From: Nemertoderma westbladi
Lineage: Eukaryota; Xenacoelomorpha; Nemertodermatida; Nemertodermatidae
Reading direction: 5' to 3'
NCBI GenBank assembly: GCA_032718475.1
Contig: JAUCBJ010006588.1
Span: 17,311-81,310, forward strand
DNA: 64,000 bases
Shown: positions 43,168 through 55,787 of the stretch, piece by piece
How the letters are laid out: the number at the start of each line of letters is the position of its first letter
Position numbering within the stretch: position 1 is the first letter of the stretch
The notes under the pieces: generated by a model
Databases searched by the model: none
The model's input: the letters and a program-made list of their open reading frames with translations, nothing else
What the model was told of the DNA's origin: nothing
Program-made: the position numbers and the translations under genes

Positions 43168-44561
43168 TTCGTTGAACTGCAGAACTGAATCATCGCGGTA
43201 GCTGAGGATAGCTTCAGAATTGAACCCCGGAGGTCACCACTGTGTCACCAGTTAACACTTTATGACGAAACCATACTCAATGACAAATTATAGTGAATCT
43301 GAAACTTGCAGATGTGCTACATCACGACAGGCTGTAACTTTCTGATGCAGTTTTCTAATTAAGCAACCGTATATATTTAAATAAGGTGTGAGAGCGAATG
43401 TTTTTTCATGAAATTTTTACGGTGCGAGCTACTGCGAAGGAGTGAGACATGCATAGTTTTACCATTTCATTTAGTAATCTGTCTTGGTGTCGTCGCCGAA
43501 AACGTTTGAAAGCTACTAACTCAGTCAACCATTTATGAAATGAAACCATATTTCTATAAGAATTTACAATTTATACTAAGTTATATTGAGTGCAGCCTCT
43601 GTTCCGAAATTATGAAAGAAGAGGGTTGCTGAGAAGAGACAGCACGGATCCCCAGCGTCCAAGCTTGTAGATTGTAATTGATATGTTTCATGAATTAGGA
43701 CTACAAATTCTCTAACTGGCGACACTGGAGATTAATTCGTGAGTCCGAGCCCAGATAATTATCTAAGGGGGGTCACGTGTTTAGTTTAGTTTAGTTTAGT
43801 TTAATTACGCCAGTATCAATAAAAATATGTCTTAAAAGTCAAACATACAAACACAAATGACAGAAATAAAGATAATCCATGATTAGGACAAAATTACAGC
43901 AAAATTAAATTTCAATATAATAACTGACAGACTATTATCTAAAATTATTGAGTTTACAGGTAATGTACGTACGTACTGTACTGTAAGTAATGTAATATAT
44001 ACACATTCTGTTATACAGTCTGCATTGCACCAAGATAAATACTTATACATAATCAGATATTATAAACAATTGGTTTTCGCAATGGCTGGCAAGTTACGCA
44101 GTTGCGTTTTAGGGCGGGAATAAAATATAAATAAAAAATAGATTAATTAATTAAAGATACAATTCGATAAAATATTAATAAAAAAAATAGATTAATTAAT
44201 TAAAGATAAAATTCGATAAAAAAAGATAAATATTAAGTCAAGACAAGAAATATATTCCTCGAACCAGCCACATATGTAATGTAATCATTAGATTTACAGT
44301 ATATTTCTAAATTCATTGCAGTATTCGAAGATTCTGCCAAGTTACACAATTGCATTTAAAGTCGGGAAAACAAAATTAAAAGAAAAACTTATGTAATAAT
44401 GCTTTAATTATATTTATAAAAATCATAGATGTATAAAAATCGCAGGTATGGAAATAAGATATGAATAAAATTCGAGAAAAATTAAGATATACTATACAGC
44501 TATAGCATATAGGTATGTATCAAGGGTTAAAAGTTTGATGGAAATAAAATGAAATAATTAC
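43168..44561. other. AT-rich intergenic stretch with small repeats
   Basis: No gene is supported. It contains a (GTTTA)5 run at 43779..43803 and a 40-bp tandem duplication (44132..44170 and 44181..44220). The 3' UTR of the minus-strand CR1-like element may extend into its right part. Confidence 0.6.
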
Positions 44562-44894
44562 TTAAAAGAAGTATCTGTCAACTGAAAATAAAAGGCTGTT
44601 ATCTTGACGTGCGGGAGAGTCGTCATAAATGTTCATAATAGTTGGCATGAAGCGATCGAACCCTATTTTAAAAGCATTCACGGTGGTCGCGGTTACAACG
44701 TCGTTGGGTAACCGGTTCCAGACGTTTACCACTCGGTTTGCGAATGAGTTTTTGCAAACGATCAAGTTCTTATAGAGGGCCTGTTTGTGTAGCTTTAGGG
44801 AGTTTCCTCTAGTATTGTGGTGGTGAGTGTCGACAACAAGCGAAAATAGTTGTTTCCAATCAAAGGCAGACTTGCCATGGGTTAGGTTCCACAC
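44562..44894 (-). pseudogene. CR1-like ORF2 C-terminal piece
   Basis: The minus-strand frame contains NTRGNSLKL and FANRVVNVWNRLPNDVV with VNAFKIGFDRF, the typical C-terminal end of CR1-type ORF2 proteins. It is out of frame with the RT piece at 44961..46634. Confidence 0.85.
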
Positions 44895-44960
44895 TGTGAT
44901 GAGGTCGCCACGGATTCGTCTGTATATTAATGTTGGGAGTTTAAGTCTCTCCAGATGCTC

Positions 44961-46796
44961 TCAGTATGGGAGGTTTCTTAAGGATGGAACCAGTTTTGTA
45001 GCACGATGTTGGATGCGCTCTATTTTATCTATATCGGAACGGTGAAAAGGCGACCAGATTGGAGTGGTGTACTCAAGGACAGGACGTAAAATTGACTTGT
45101 ATAGCACGATAAACATTTGTGGCTCCATATATTTGAAGTTTCTCCTCATTACAGCCAGCACTCTTGAAGCAGAGGCGCAGATATTAGAACAGTGGGAGGA
45201 AAATAGTAATGTGTTTGAAAAAGTGACACCGAGGTCCTTGTATTGGGGGACAATTTCTAGTTTATTACCATCTAGGTAGTATTCGGGGGGGAAATCAATA
45301 CTCTTACCAAATCTGACCACTTTGCCCTTGTCCACGTTAAAGGTAAGTTTCCATTCATTGGCCCAAGTACTCAATGCATTAAGGTAATTCTGTAAAATGG
45401 AAACATCTCTGGCAGAACTAATGCGTCTGTATAACTTTTGGTTGTCAACAAACAGGCTGCACAAAGATTCAATAACAGACGGAGCATCATTATCGAAGAC
45501 TATGAACAGTAAGGTACCCAGCACTGTTCCTTGGGGAAGGCCACTTTCTAATGGTATGTATTTACTAGATTTACCATTAATGACAACACGTTGAGTTCTG
45601 TTACTAAGAAAGTTTTTTATCCACCGTAACAGTTTTCCTCGTACACCATATGCGTACAGTTTGTGTAATAGTAAACGAATGGAAACAGAGTCATATGCCC
45701 GTTTCAAGTCCAAATATATGACATCACATCCTTCTACATTAGGGTCATCCAAGGCGTTACTTATGTTATCTAAGACATGAAATAGTTGCTGGACTGTTGA
45801 CCTCCCATGGCGCCCCCCGTATTGCGAGCAGTCAAACAAGTTGTTCAGTTCAAAATGATGTTGCAGTGGTGAATGGACGAGCTTCTCACAGCATTTTACT
45901 ATGATGCATGTCAGGGAAATGGGGCGGTAATTGTTTCGGAGTTTTTTCGGAATAGGGGTTATATCTGCAGTCAACCAGTCTTCAGGTATAATTCCAGTGT
46001 CGAATGAACTTTGAAGGATTATTTGGATAGGGGCTGCGATAACACTTGCTAGTTCATGAACCACCATGGCTAATATTTGGTCAGGGCCTGGTGATTTATT
46101 CGGGTTTTGTTCACTGATGGTTTTCAAGACGTTTTCACTTGTAATGTCAAGAGAGTCAATTATGGGGCAATCATAGGGCGGAGGTGCGGCTGTAGGATTA
46201 TTGTCCTTAGTGAAGTAACTTGCAAATGTGTCATTAAGTAAATCAGCCATACCCTGGTCGGAATCTACCTTCTTGTTATTAGCATCTTTAAGAGGTCCTA
46301 TGTGTGATTTTGATTTTCGGTTTTTATTTACATACGACCAAAACTTTTTAGGGTTTTTCTTGCAGCTCATGGTAATATTTCTTTCAAAATTCCGCTTTGC
46401 ATTCCTACACACAGTGGTTGCTTTGTTTCGAGCCAATATGTATCTCCGGTAGGGCCGCTGAGCAGGATATCGCTTCCAGTAGCTAAATGCGCATTGTTTT
46501 ACATGAACAGCTGCCAATACATCAGGGGTGAGCCAACGATTTTTTCGGCTTTTTGAGGGACGGGTGGGAACATGTAGAGATACACCCTCATGGAGCGTAT
46601 TCTTTAGGAATAACCATGCAGCATTAGGGTCCAAATTTGCTAATAAAACTGGCCAGTCTAGATGGGCTAGATCCTCACGCCATTGTCTAAAATCGCATAG
46701 ATCATATCTGAGATTATTTGTTGAAGCGGTATTGGCAGCAGCAAATAGGTAACGACATGTAATGATGCTGTGTTTAGATTTCCCAAGAGGGGGTTA
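44961..46796 (-). pseudogene. CR1-like ORF2 reverse transcriptase piece
   Basis: Open on the minus strand from the stop at 46796 down to 44961. Contains NPKKFWSYVNKNRK, NKSPGPDQIL, PIPKKLRNNYRPISL, VIYLDLKRAYDSVS (motif A), SGLPQGTVLGTLLF (motif B) and LFVDNQKLYRR at motif C. Motif C is normally F-A-D-D; here the second Asp is Asn (codon at 45441..45443). PVLEYTTPIWSPF and DKIERIQHRATKL follow. This is the CR1/L2-type RT. Catalysis should be lost. Confidence 0.9.
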
Positions 46797-47434
46797 AAGA
46801 AATACTTCTTGGATGTTATCAGTCGAGGCTGTAATTATCAAATCAAGTAGGGATTGCCGTGTGTCACTTATGATATGAGTGGGCTCAAATACATGTTGGG
46901 AAAACATATTATTAAGGAAGAATTCTAGGAACTCACCCTCAACCTTGCTTGCACCAGGTGAACAACATAAATTAAACCAATCAATGCTAGGAAGGTTAAA
47001 ATCCCCGAGAATCAAACAGTCCTTGGCCATATTCTTGACATGTAAAATTAAATCCATTAGCTTTGCATTATTGTTGTCAGAACCGTTGGGTGACCTGTAC
47101 ACAGATAGTATTGCCAATGTTGAATCATTAAAAAAATGGCACATGTCGATTCTTCATAACTAGCAACAGGTTGCGGAAGGTCATATTCTTCAAAAGCATA
47201 CAGAGGAGACTGCTGAATGTATAGTAGTACCCCACCTCCTATTATATCATTACCACGATCATTGCGGCATATATTGTAGCCTTCTACATTTAGGGTAGAA
47301 ATATCAATTGTTGGACGACCCCAAGATTCACTAATAGCAACAACATTTGGTTTGTCAAGTAAAATACGTGCTTTAAATTCTGTCATCTTGTTCACATTAC
47401 TTTGTGCATTGCAGCTGAAGACAAGTAGTTCATT
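46797..47434 (-). pseudogene. CR1-like ORF2 endonuclease piece
   Basis: On the minus strand NELLVFSCNAQSNVNKMTEF and PNVVAISESWG open the APE domain. A frameshift near 47110 leads to LAILSVYRSPNG and LILGDFNLPSIDW, ending at a premature TAA (46796..46794) just before LGKSKHSII, the SDH-box region. The order endonuclease then RT matches CR1 ORF2. Confidence 0.85.
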
Positions 47435-47485
47435 GGTTTGTAAGGTTGGGTGTTCTTGTGTAAGTGTGTGTGACTTGGTAGGTAG

Positions 47486-48058
47486 TCAGTCTACCTGAGA
47501 TGACTGGTCAATGACATTAGGAACATTGAGTAAAGCATTTGTAACGTTGGTTTGACTATCAGGAGAAGATATGCGGTTATGGCTGGTCATTGAGGTGAAG
47601 CGGCGCCTTGCAGCTTCAACTTCACTGGGCATTCTGTCATGAGTTACTCGTATGGAGACCTTCTCCATGGAACTAGTAGGATAGATAAATACTAACTTGT
47701 CATTATTGAGGGAGTGCAGTATACGCCACTTATCCGATTCTGAGTTAAGTCTTACGATCAGTTTCTCCCCAAACCCACATGGTTGGTTGTTAATAAACTT
47801 GCGTATACGTCTAGTGAATCTGAAAGGGATATGTTGGCATCCTAGCTCAGACAGTGTTTTTTCTACAACAGATTTGTCAAAGTCGGATCTTTTCTTAGGG
47901 TCTTCATCACAACTGACAGGGATATTGTGAATAACAATGTTATTTCTTTTTCTTTCACGTAGCTTTATGAGGTCAGACTCAGTTTGGCGATTTTTCAATG
48001 GGGAACTGTCACTTGGGGTAGGTCGATTATGTCGGTGCCCACCCTTCTTAACAGCCAT
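47486..48058 (-). CDS. CR1-like ORF1 second part, RNA-binding-like
   Basis: This ~190-codon frame starts at ATG 48058, overlapping the stop of the PHD frame as TGATG. RKRNNIVIHNIPVS and the following basic region resemble the RRM-like part of LINE ORF1 proteins, which bind element RNA. It appears intact. It may be made by termination-reinitiation, or be the other half of one ORF1 split by a frameshift. Confidence 0.65.
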   Translation of the reverse strand: MAVKKGGHRHNRPTPSDSSPLKNRQTESDLIKLRERKRNNIVIHNIPVSCDEDPKKRSDFDKSVVEKTLSELGCQHIPFRFTRRIRKFINNQPCGFGEKLIVRLNSESDKWRILHSLNNDKLVFIYPTSSMEKVSIRVTHDRMPSEVEAARRRFTSMTSHNRISSPDSQTNVTNALLNVPNVIDQSSQVD

Positions 48059-48579
48059 CAACCAGGGTTATCGACATCTACATCAGTCTCCCCCGGATTA
48101 GAAGATGTGAAGTTGGATAATGTGGAACTAACCTTGGAGATCTCAGACATGATTGTGGTTGTTTGATCCTCAATGAGAACTTTAATATGTTGGACAATGT
48201 CTGCAGATGTGTTGTCATCTAAAGACAATGCACTCTCATTTACATTGGGTTTCAGGTTTGTTGAGCAGTCAGGACATAACACAGTGAAGTTGGATACATA
48301 TTTTCGTACCACTTCAAATTCTGCCGCCGTTATTCCCTTGCAGAAGCATTTATGATGTGCCCATTTGTCACACACATCACAACCAAATACCCTTTCGTCA
48401 TTGTTGTTTATGTTGCGTGGGCACACAAGACACTTTAGATGTCCTTGTGTTTGGGATTGATTAGATGGTGGTGATCGACGTTGGATTGAAGAGACACCTG
48501 TAGATGAAGGTCTTCCACTTGGGACACCATTGGCAGTATTAGTGCCGATATTAGCCATTGAGCCTCTTCGGGAAGACAT
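48058..48579 (-). CDS. CR1-like ORF1 first part with PHD-type zinc finger
   Basis: The 173-codon frame contains CLVCPRNI, then FGCDVCDKWAHHKCFC and CPDC, the C4-H-C3 spacing of a PHD finger. PHD fingers occur in ORF1 of several CR1 families and may bind chromatin. Residues 1-50 are Ser/Arg-rich. Residues ~115-173 form a helical, acidic end. The start ATG at 48579 is the first in frame; upstream is AT-rich 5' sequence. Confidence 0.8.
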   Translation of the reverse strand: MSSRRGSMANIGTNTANGVPSGRPSSTGVSSIQRRSPPSNQSQTQGHLKCLVCPRNINNNDERVFGCDVCDKWAHHKCFCKGITAAEFEVVRKYVSNFTVLCPDCSTNLKPNVNESALSLDDNTSADIVQHIKVLIEDQTTTIMSEISKVSSTLSNFTSSNPGETDVDVDNPG

Positions 48580-48592
48580 TTCCTTTATATAT

Positions 48593-49689
48593 CAATAGCG
48601 TTCCCAATAAAATATCAATCAGTGATATTTAAAACTAGTTTATTCTTTACGATATGCACTACACGGAAGAATCAACAACATATATATATATAATATTATT
48701 ATAAAATCAGCAATTAGGAGCGACAGATACAGGTAAGCAGTACATTTTCAGCTTTTAGCATAGGTAACCATACAGTGTAATCCGAGCTCGGAAGGGAAGA
48801 ATCGTAATTGAAAAATTTGAGCCACGTCGATTTTTTTGCCGGATCTCATCTGGAATTAATTGTCTTATTTGATATTCCATATTGCATAATTGCATAACTT
48901 TATTGGTTGAAATTAATTATTTTGTTCAGAATGATTTGGTAATCAACTAATTTTTTTTTTTTTACGTAATTTTGTAACTTTTTTTTATTTATCATCTTAT
49001 TACTAAAAAATTGTATAAATATAAAAACAATTAAATTTGGTTAATTGTAAATAATTATAATATCTTATTATTATTGTCACTGGGGAAACTCATTATAAGC
49101 AGAAATACATTCTCAAAGGCAGTTCAGTTCATGTGACTTTTATTCTACTACACTTATTTTCTCACTTTGTGCCAGTTTGCGGTGTAACTAGAAAGTCCCT
49201 GGCCGAAGGCCACGGAATTTCTAGTCTAGTCTATATATATAAATATCATGTGTTTGTTTGTCTGTCTGTCTGTCCTGTCCAAGCTATACGTTTCTACACA
49301 CAAGCACCAATCGAAGCTCGTGATACATCGAACGAAAGCTCTCGTCACGAGCACGTGCACTGTCGCTATCTCGAGTCTTATTTTACGCGTTTGTTCGCGT
49401 GAATGCAGATTTCGTGAATTCGGTACCGGTAATGCAGTAGGCCTAGCAGTTCATTCTGTCACTCTACACGTTGGGTCTCGACTATTATGCTACTTTATGA
49501 TGCGCATCTACGTGATGCAGACTGCCCCGAGCACATGGACGCGAAACGTCGTTATATCGAGGCTAATTTTATGCATCATTTATGCGTGAATGCGTATTTG
49601 TGGTCAAATTGGGCTATTATTACATAACCATTACTGGTCAACCAGCAGAAACTCTATAACAGCGGTTGCACCATCAGACTCAATCTGTT
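48593..49689 (+). other. AT-rich stretch with a possible Helitron-like 5' end
   Basis: No gene is supported. At about 49221..49275, ctagtctatatatataaata is followed by tgtttgtttgtctgtctgtc. This resembles the start of some invertebrate Helitron-like non-autonomous elements, which often carry internal tandem repeats. Only a resemblance. Confidence 0.3.
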
Positions 49690-50800
49690 CTAAATGATGC
49701 TTTGCAGATATGTTCCCGGCCATAGACTGTGTGTTTGGGAGGACACTGATCAATCTGCAGTTCTCCAGTCTGGCGCTAGGGGGCGAAATGTACGAAACTG
49801 AAAAACTCTCCCATTTCGTTATTATTAAAGCCTTTTAGCTGTTACGTGGCAGAGGTCTACTACACCATAGGCTGTGTGTTTTCGGAGGATGCTGACCAAT
49901 CTGCAATTCCCCAGTCTGCCGCTAGGGGGAGAAATATCTGAAAGTGAAAACCTTATCCCATTTCGTTGTTTATAATGCTTTTTTGCTGATACTTGGCAGA
50001 GGTCTGCCTCACCATAGACTGCGTGTTTGGGGAGGCGCTAGAATCAGTCTGCATTTTTCCAGTCTACCGCTAGGGGGCCAAATGTCTGAAAAAAGTATCC
50101 CATTTAGTTATTAATAATGCTTTTTGGCTGACACTTGACAGATGTGTATTACACCATAGGGTGTGTAGCTGGGGAGGACGCCAAACAATCTGCAGTTCTC
50201 CATTAGGCCGCTAGGTGGCGAAAAGTCTGAAAGTGAAAAACTACTCCCATTTCGATGTTGACATTGCTTTTAGGCTGATACTTTGCAGAGGTCTACTACA
50301 CCATAGAGTGCGTTTTTTGTGGAGAACTCTGACCAATCTGCAATTGCTCAGTCTGCCGCTATGGGGCGCAATGTCTGAAAGTGAAAACCTTCACCCATTT
50401 CGTTATTAATAATGCTTTTATGCTGATACTTTGCAGAGGTCTACTACAACATAGACTGCGTTTTTGTGGAGAACTCTGACCAATCTGCAATTCCTCAGTC
50501 TGCCGCTAGAGGGTGAAATGTCTGAAATGAAAACCTTCTCCCATTTCGTTGTTTAATGCTTTTTTTTCTTATACTTGGGAAAGGTATTCTACACCATAGG
50601 CTGTGTGTTTGGGGCGGATGCTAACCAGTCTGCAGTTCTCCAGTATACTGCTAGGGTGCGAAATGTCTGAAAAGTGAAAACATTCTCACATATATTTATT
50701 AAAAATGCTTTTAGGCTTATAATTGGCAGAGTTGATTTCCTTAACCTATTAAACTAAATAAACTATAGGTTGTGTTTACGAGGATGATAACCACCTGCAG
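49690..50800 (+). repeat. ~146-bp tandem array, seven to eight monomers
   Basis: Each monomer has ccaatctgcagttctccagtctgccgctaggggg-type sequence, then gtctgaaagtgaaaa, cccatttcgttattaataatgc, ttttggctgatacttggc and agaggtctac. The CCGCTAGGGGGCG core starts at about 49773, 49919, 50067, 50208, 50356, 50503 and 50648, giving spacings of 146, 148, 141, 148, 147 and 145 bp. Monomers differ by perhaps 10-20%, so the array is not new. No ORF is real here. Confidence 0.92.
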
Positions 50801-52434
50801 TTTAACCTTTTTCCATATTTTTACTATTTTGTAATCCTCTGGAAATGATACTTGGCAGGCATTTACTATATACAACAAGCCTTATGTTGTACGTAGTAGT
50901 ATGTAGTAAAACAGCTTCTACTTTTGTTTGGGAGAACTCTCAATCATGTGACGTTTTGTTAAGTTAAGTTAATTAATTAATTAATGTTTGGAATGGTGAA
51001 TAGGCTTGTGAACTAGAAAGCTTTGTGAACTACTGGCTTTCTTAGTTACATGATAAATTTTTGTGGTAGCTACAGTACCGGTAGTGTTTTCAATGTTAGT
51101 TAGTGTATTCATAAAAATGGTATATACAGTAGCTAGTGTTTTTAAAAATACCATCATATCGTATTATTATTATTATGAATATCCATAGTAAAGTTGGCTT
51201 ATCTTTATTTATTTATCAGTGAAAAGAGTCTAGTATTGAAGAAAATAAAATAACGTGATTTCTGCAACAATTTATTAAATAAGATAATTAAAAAAATATA
51301 CAGTAGTTGCACAGATATCGTCCTTACCTTATGTTAGAGGCAATGAGTGCGGAAACGAAAAAAAAAAACAAGGAGAGCTCCTTGTAACAAGTACGAAAAA
51401 TAGAAAAGAAGGTCTCACGACTCATTTCCAGTATAAACCCCACAGAACTATTATACTCCTTACAGGCAATGAGATAACTGGTACTCATTTAAGGACCATT
51501 TAAGTAACAAAGCAGATATGCGCGCGCCCTGGTATTCTTAGTCCCTTTAAAGCATTTGTACCAAAACGAAAACTATCCTGGCCCGCCTGCAGGGGTAGAA
51601 CCCCACGACCTCTGGAGCGATATTAATTCAAGGAAATGGATTTAAATGCTACTCAAGGATTGACTAAATTGAATACGCGTCTTTGTATTAGAAAACGATC
51701 CTTAAAAATACAAAGTAAGCTGTCATGTTGTTCGTTCAATATGCTCAAATTAACAATAAACACAATATTGCAATGTTCTAGAGTTAATATACGGAAATAA
51801 AAACCTTCAGCGAATTAAACTAATAATCACTTCAGTCAGGTAGACAGAGGGGTCCACCGTGACACCGTCATCACGCATTTTTATTTGCTTAAACTTTAGT
51901 CGGACCTTAGAGTAATCAAAATCTGTCGGGTGCCACTTCGGCACCTTTGGCGAACTTTTTATAAAGCACTTAACCTAAGTTTCCATAGCAACCGGCACAC
52001 AAGGTTTTATTTTGAGATATCTGCGACCTTGCACCTATTGCCACAGCTCTTGTTAATTATTCTGAATAAGATTTCTAGAAGATTAGTTCCCATAGCAACA
52101 TTATTAATCATAAATTTTGGCCTTTGGGATGTTTATTAAGATATGCCAACTATTAAACTTTATATTATTTATGTAACTATTTATAAAAGCAAACAATTAT
52201 TATCACTGGGGGGGGGGGGGGTTATTAATCACATTTAGTTTTCATTTAATTACATGAGATTGTTTTTTCCAAAAAGAAAAAAGAGTTTGTTTATAAGATT
52301 ATAAGATATAGTTTCAAGGATCGAAATTGGGGCAATGGATGAGACGCCAGGATCCGTTATCAGTTTGTCATTGATCTCCATGCAACCAAACTTGTTAACA
52401 GCCAACAGTGGAGGTGCAGGATCAGCAGCAGCTC
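50801..52434. other. intergenic, no gene seen
   Basis: AT-rich with short runs of A and a 14-G run at 52208..52221. No protein or RNA gene could be supported on either strand. Confidence 0.6.
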
Positions 52435-53600
52435 TGTAAAGGCTTTTGCGTAATTAGCCGGTTATTTTCCCCGTAAAGTACTCTGTAGTTGGTTTAACAG
52501 GCATAAAAGGCCGTGTCCTTACTGTACTGTTGTTTTAGAGGACATAAAAGCCATTTCTTCTGTATGTGTACTTTAGCGGACATGATTAGCAATTCTATGA
52601 CGCAATACGCCGGATCCTCTTGAAACAGTGTAGCTACCATGACGACGGCTAACAGCTAATATTGCCACGTAGAACATCTCTTTGTTCTTTGTTCTCTCTT
52701 TGTTCGGTCGACCAATCAGAGCGTTTTTTGCCTCTGTGTTGGAGATTGTATATAGAAACTAGTGAAGTGAGTCAGTGTATGTGATTTTTGTCCACAGCCT
52801 ACAACACCGGCGTGGAACCTCCGTGTTTCAGTCTTTAGTTCAACATTAGTAGGCTTAATTATAGAACGTATATCCGTTATCTAATCATAACTGATCATAT
52901 CTCACTCAGTCACTCATAATAATTCATAACTTAACATTACTGCTTTTGCTGTCGGTTATTCATTATATTTGTTGATGAAATATTATATTTGGAATACTGA
53001 TAAACAATCAGACACCCCAATCTTCTTGATATACTAAAGGTTAGAGAGACCGGATACATATAACGATTGCGACTTACATTAAGTGGTTTGAAGTGAATCT
53101 AATGCTATTTTATAGGCCCTACACGTATTGTCTGTTGTTCTCCTTATATGTGACTAAAATTAGTGAAGGTCGGCAGATTAGTGTGCAGCATTGTGCAGTA
53201 TTGTGTATGACTGTGATTGATAACGAAGCATCTCCTAAAGAATGCGCCATATACGTGAATCTATAGCCATCCCGTTGTGTCTAGTTTAAGTCATAACTCT
53301 GTTTATATATTTAAAGCGCCACGTCCTAAAGGAACTGTTAATATTTCCCGAAAGTGAATAATATTTGTCAGAGATTATATATATTACGATCAGTCGAATA
53401 ATACAGTAGGCCTACCCCGCAATACGGTTAGGCTCCCGAATCCAGTCTCCCGGGTATATCCAGCGGGTGAATGATCGCGCATAGACTGGTTTCGGCTAAT
53501 GTAGTGTATCAAATACTTGTCGTGAGCTAAAGACTATCTATCATCTAAAAGACACCCAAATTTGGCAGGTTAAACTGCTAAAGGTCTGAAAGCGCGAACA
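52435..53600 (+). repeat. 5' LTR of BEL copy C
   Basis: 1166 bp, TGTAAAGGC...GCGCGAACA, collinear with the LTRs of copies A and B. The first ~200 bp hold about four degenerate U3 units (gcttttgcg..., ggtttaacaggcataaaag, gttttagaggacataaaag, actttagcggacatg). The 3' LTR lies beyond the window. Confidence 0.9.
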
Positions 53601-55787
53601 ATAACGGATATTGCTTCTGTATTGCAGTAGGCAATAAAGCTGAAGTACCGGTTAACCGGTACCTAGTAGGCCTGACTACCTAACCACCCGGACCGGTACC
53701 TACAGCAGTACAGGTACAGCAGTATTATTCGATTGTGAAATTGTATACCGGTAGGCTGTTTAAGAGATTAGGGACTGTACACCCCTTGTTTCTTTTGGAG
53801 CTTACTTATTTCTGTCAGTTTTATTTATTTGTAGGCCAGTATTGAGCAGAAGGCGTGTAAGCCTGCTCAGATTGTACAGACAATTTGTAGGCTAGACTGT
53901 TGTTTGACTGTTGTTAAGTCTGAACGGATTGCAGTGTGTGTAGAGCATCTGTCTGATAAAGTGCTAGTTAGAAATGTAGGGGCTTCAAGTGCTGTGAGGT
54001 AAACCCCCTTTGAAAGAATAAGTCGTACTACTAGGTTAGAACGCATACTAACTAATCATTTCGGAGTCTGCATATACTGTAGTTTATTTAGGCTTGATAG
54101 TAGTCTGCCATCGTTTGGTCTGTACTTTGTTTGTGTAGTCTGTACAGGTAGCGTATAATTCTTATTTAGATAATTTGTAGGCTGGATAGTTGTCTGGCTG
54201 TTGTTAGATCTGAGGAAATTTCGGTGTGTGTAGAGTGTATGTCCGATAAAGTGCCAGTTGGGAACGTAGGGGCTTCCAGCGCTGTGAGGTAAACCCCCTC
54301 TGAAAGAATAAGTCGTACTACTAGGTTAGAACGCATACTAACTAACCATTTCGGAGTCTGCATATACCGTAGTTTGTTTAGGCTTGATAGTAGTCTGTCA
54401 GTATTTGGTCTGCATTTTGTTTGAGTAGTCTGTACGCGTAGCGTAATATTTGTTATTCAGAGTTTATGCGATTATTCGCAACATTCATATCCCCAAGTTT
54501 ATTCCTACAGTAATTGTGCTTGTTATACATACCGTTATAGTTAAACTAACCCCGGTACTACATCAGGGCTGCTCGGCGTAGGTAAAGACTGGAGATTTTG
54601 TGCTTTGGTCACTCCGGCAGATACCGTGGTTCTTTTAGCTGTTCAAGTATTTTAACTACTAATTATTTGTTGTATAAGTACTTGTACCTAATTTAGGGTT
54701 TAGTGTACAGTGCTTTCCAAAGGTGATTAGTGTGTAGGCAGTATATTTGTGTTGTAAAGTGGTTAATAGGCACGTTGGTTCTGGTAGACCGCGGTAATTA
54801 ACTTCTAGGTAGGAACACTCCGTGATACATAACGTAGTACTTATAGCGATACGGCTATAAGTCGTCAGATGGTGGTATTTTTCTATCTGGACAACGCAGT
54901 ATATTTACTACTACTTATTATTTTCAAATACCGTAGTACTCTGTCCGTTGTAATAACCAGATTTCTAACCCTTTATTAGGCTGGTTTGTAGACTTCTTGT
55001 AAAATTACCCTAAAAATTCGTCGTACGTGTAATTCTTTGTGTTTATTTAGAGATTGTAATCTCACCCCGAATTGTATGTAATTTGTAGTATTAAGTAACT
55101 TAGGTAAATTAGAATTATTTGTTTTAGTGTCCAACAAGTAGCACTCCACTGAGAGCGCACAGCTTCTGTGTAGTGACTCCCCCCAGAAATAATAACATTT
55201 ATTTCAAATATTGACAAAAAACCCATTATAACGGGTATATATATTATAAATCAACTCAAAGATTTATAAATAGTAGGCCTGACATACAACAATTAGGTCT
55301 CAATATCAGTTGGACTACTGCTTAAATAACGGTAATAAAGTAAGTTAAAGTAACCAAGTAACCCTTAAAATTCAGAAATTCAGTTATTCTAAAATAATTG
55401 ACATACCGGTATTTACGATAGGCCTATTATATATTTATAGATTTAGGCTGAAATTATACCGGTATTCTGTAATTAATTCTAGTTAATAATTATACTTATA
55501 TATATACACTATAAGTGTAAGCTGCATACCGGTATTCACGATAGGCCTATTATATATTTTTATATATTTGTACTGGAATTAAATACCGGTATCCTGTGAC
55601 AAACCTAGTCTGTAATAATACTTATATATATACTATAAGCATACCGGTATTCTAATATATTATACATATATCACACTACACTAAGTAGCAGTATCGGTAA
55701 TTAATTACTAGCCTAACAGTTGATACTGAATTACTAAACTTGCTTAAACTGTAATATAGCAGTAGGTATTCAACTGCACAAATCAAC
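53601..55787 (+). other. BEL copy C 5' leader with a ~290-bp tandem duplication
   Basis: Non-coding. The block starting gacaatttgtaggct at 53879 recurs at 54169 (gataatttgtaggct), each ~290 bp with conserved ggtaaaccccc and agaataagtcgtactact segments. Copy B has one such block (about 20790..21080). No TGG-type primer site follows the LTR. Confidence 0.75.

Noticed and set aside
43779-43803. Telomere-like repeat
   Set aside because: Only five GTTTA units and not a known animal telomere motif.
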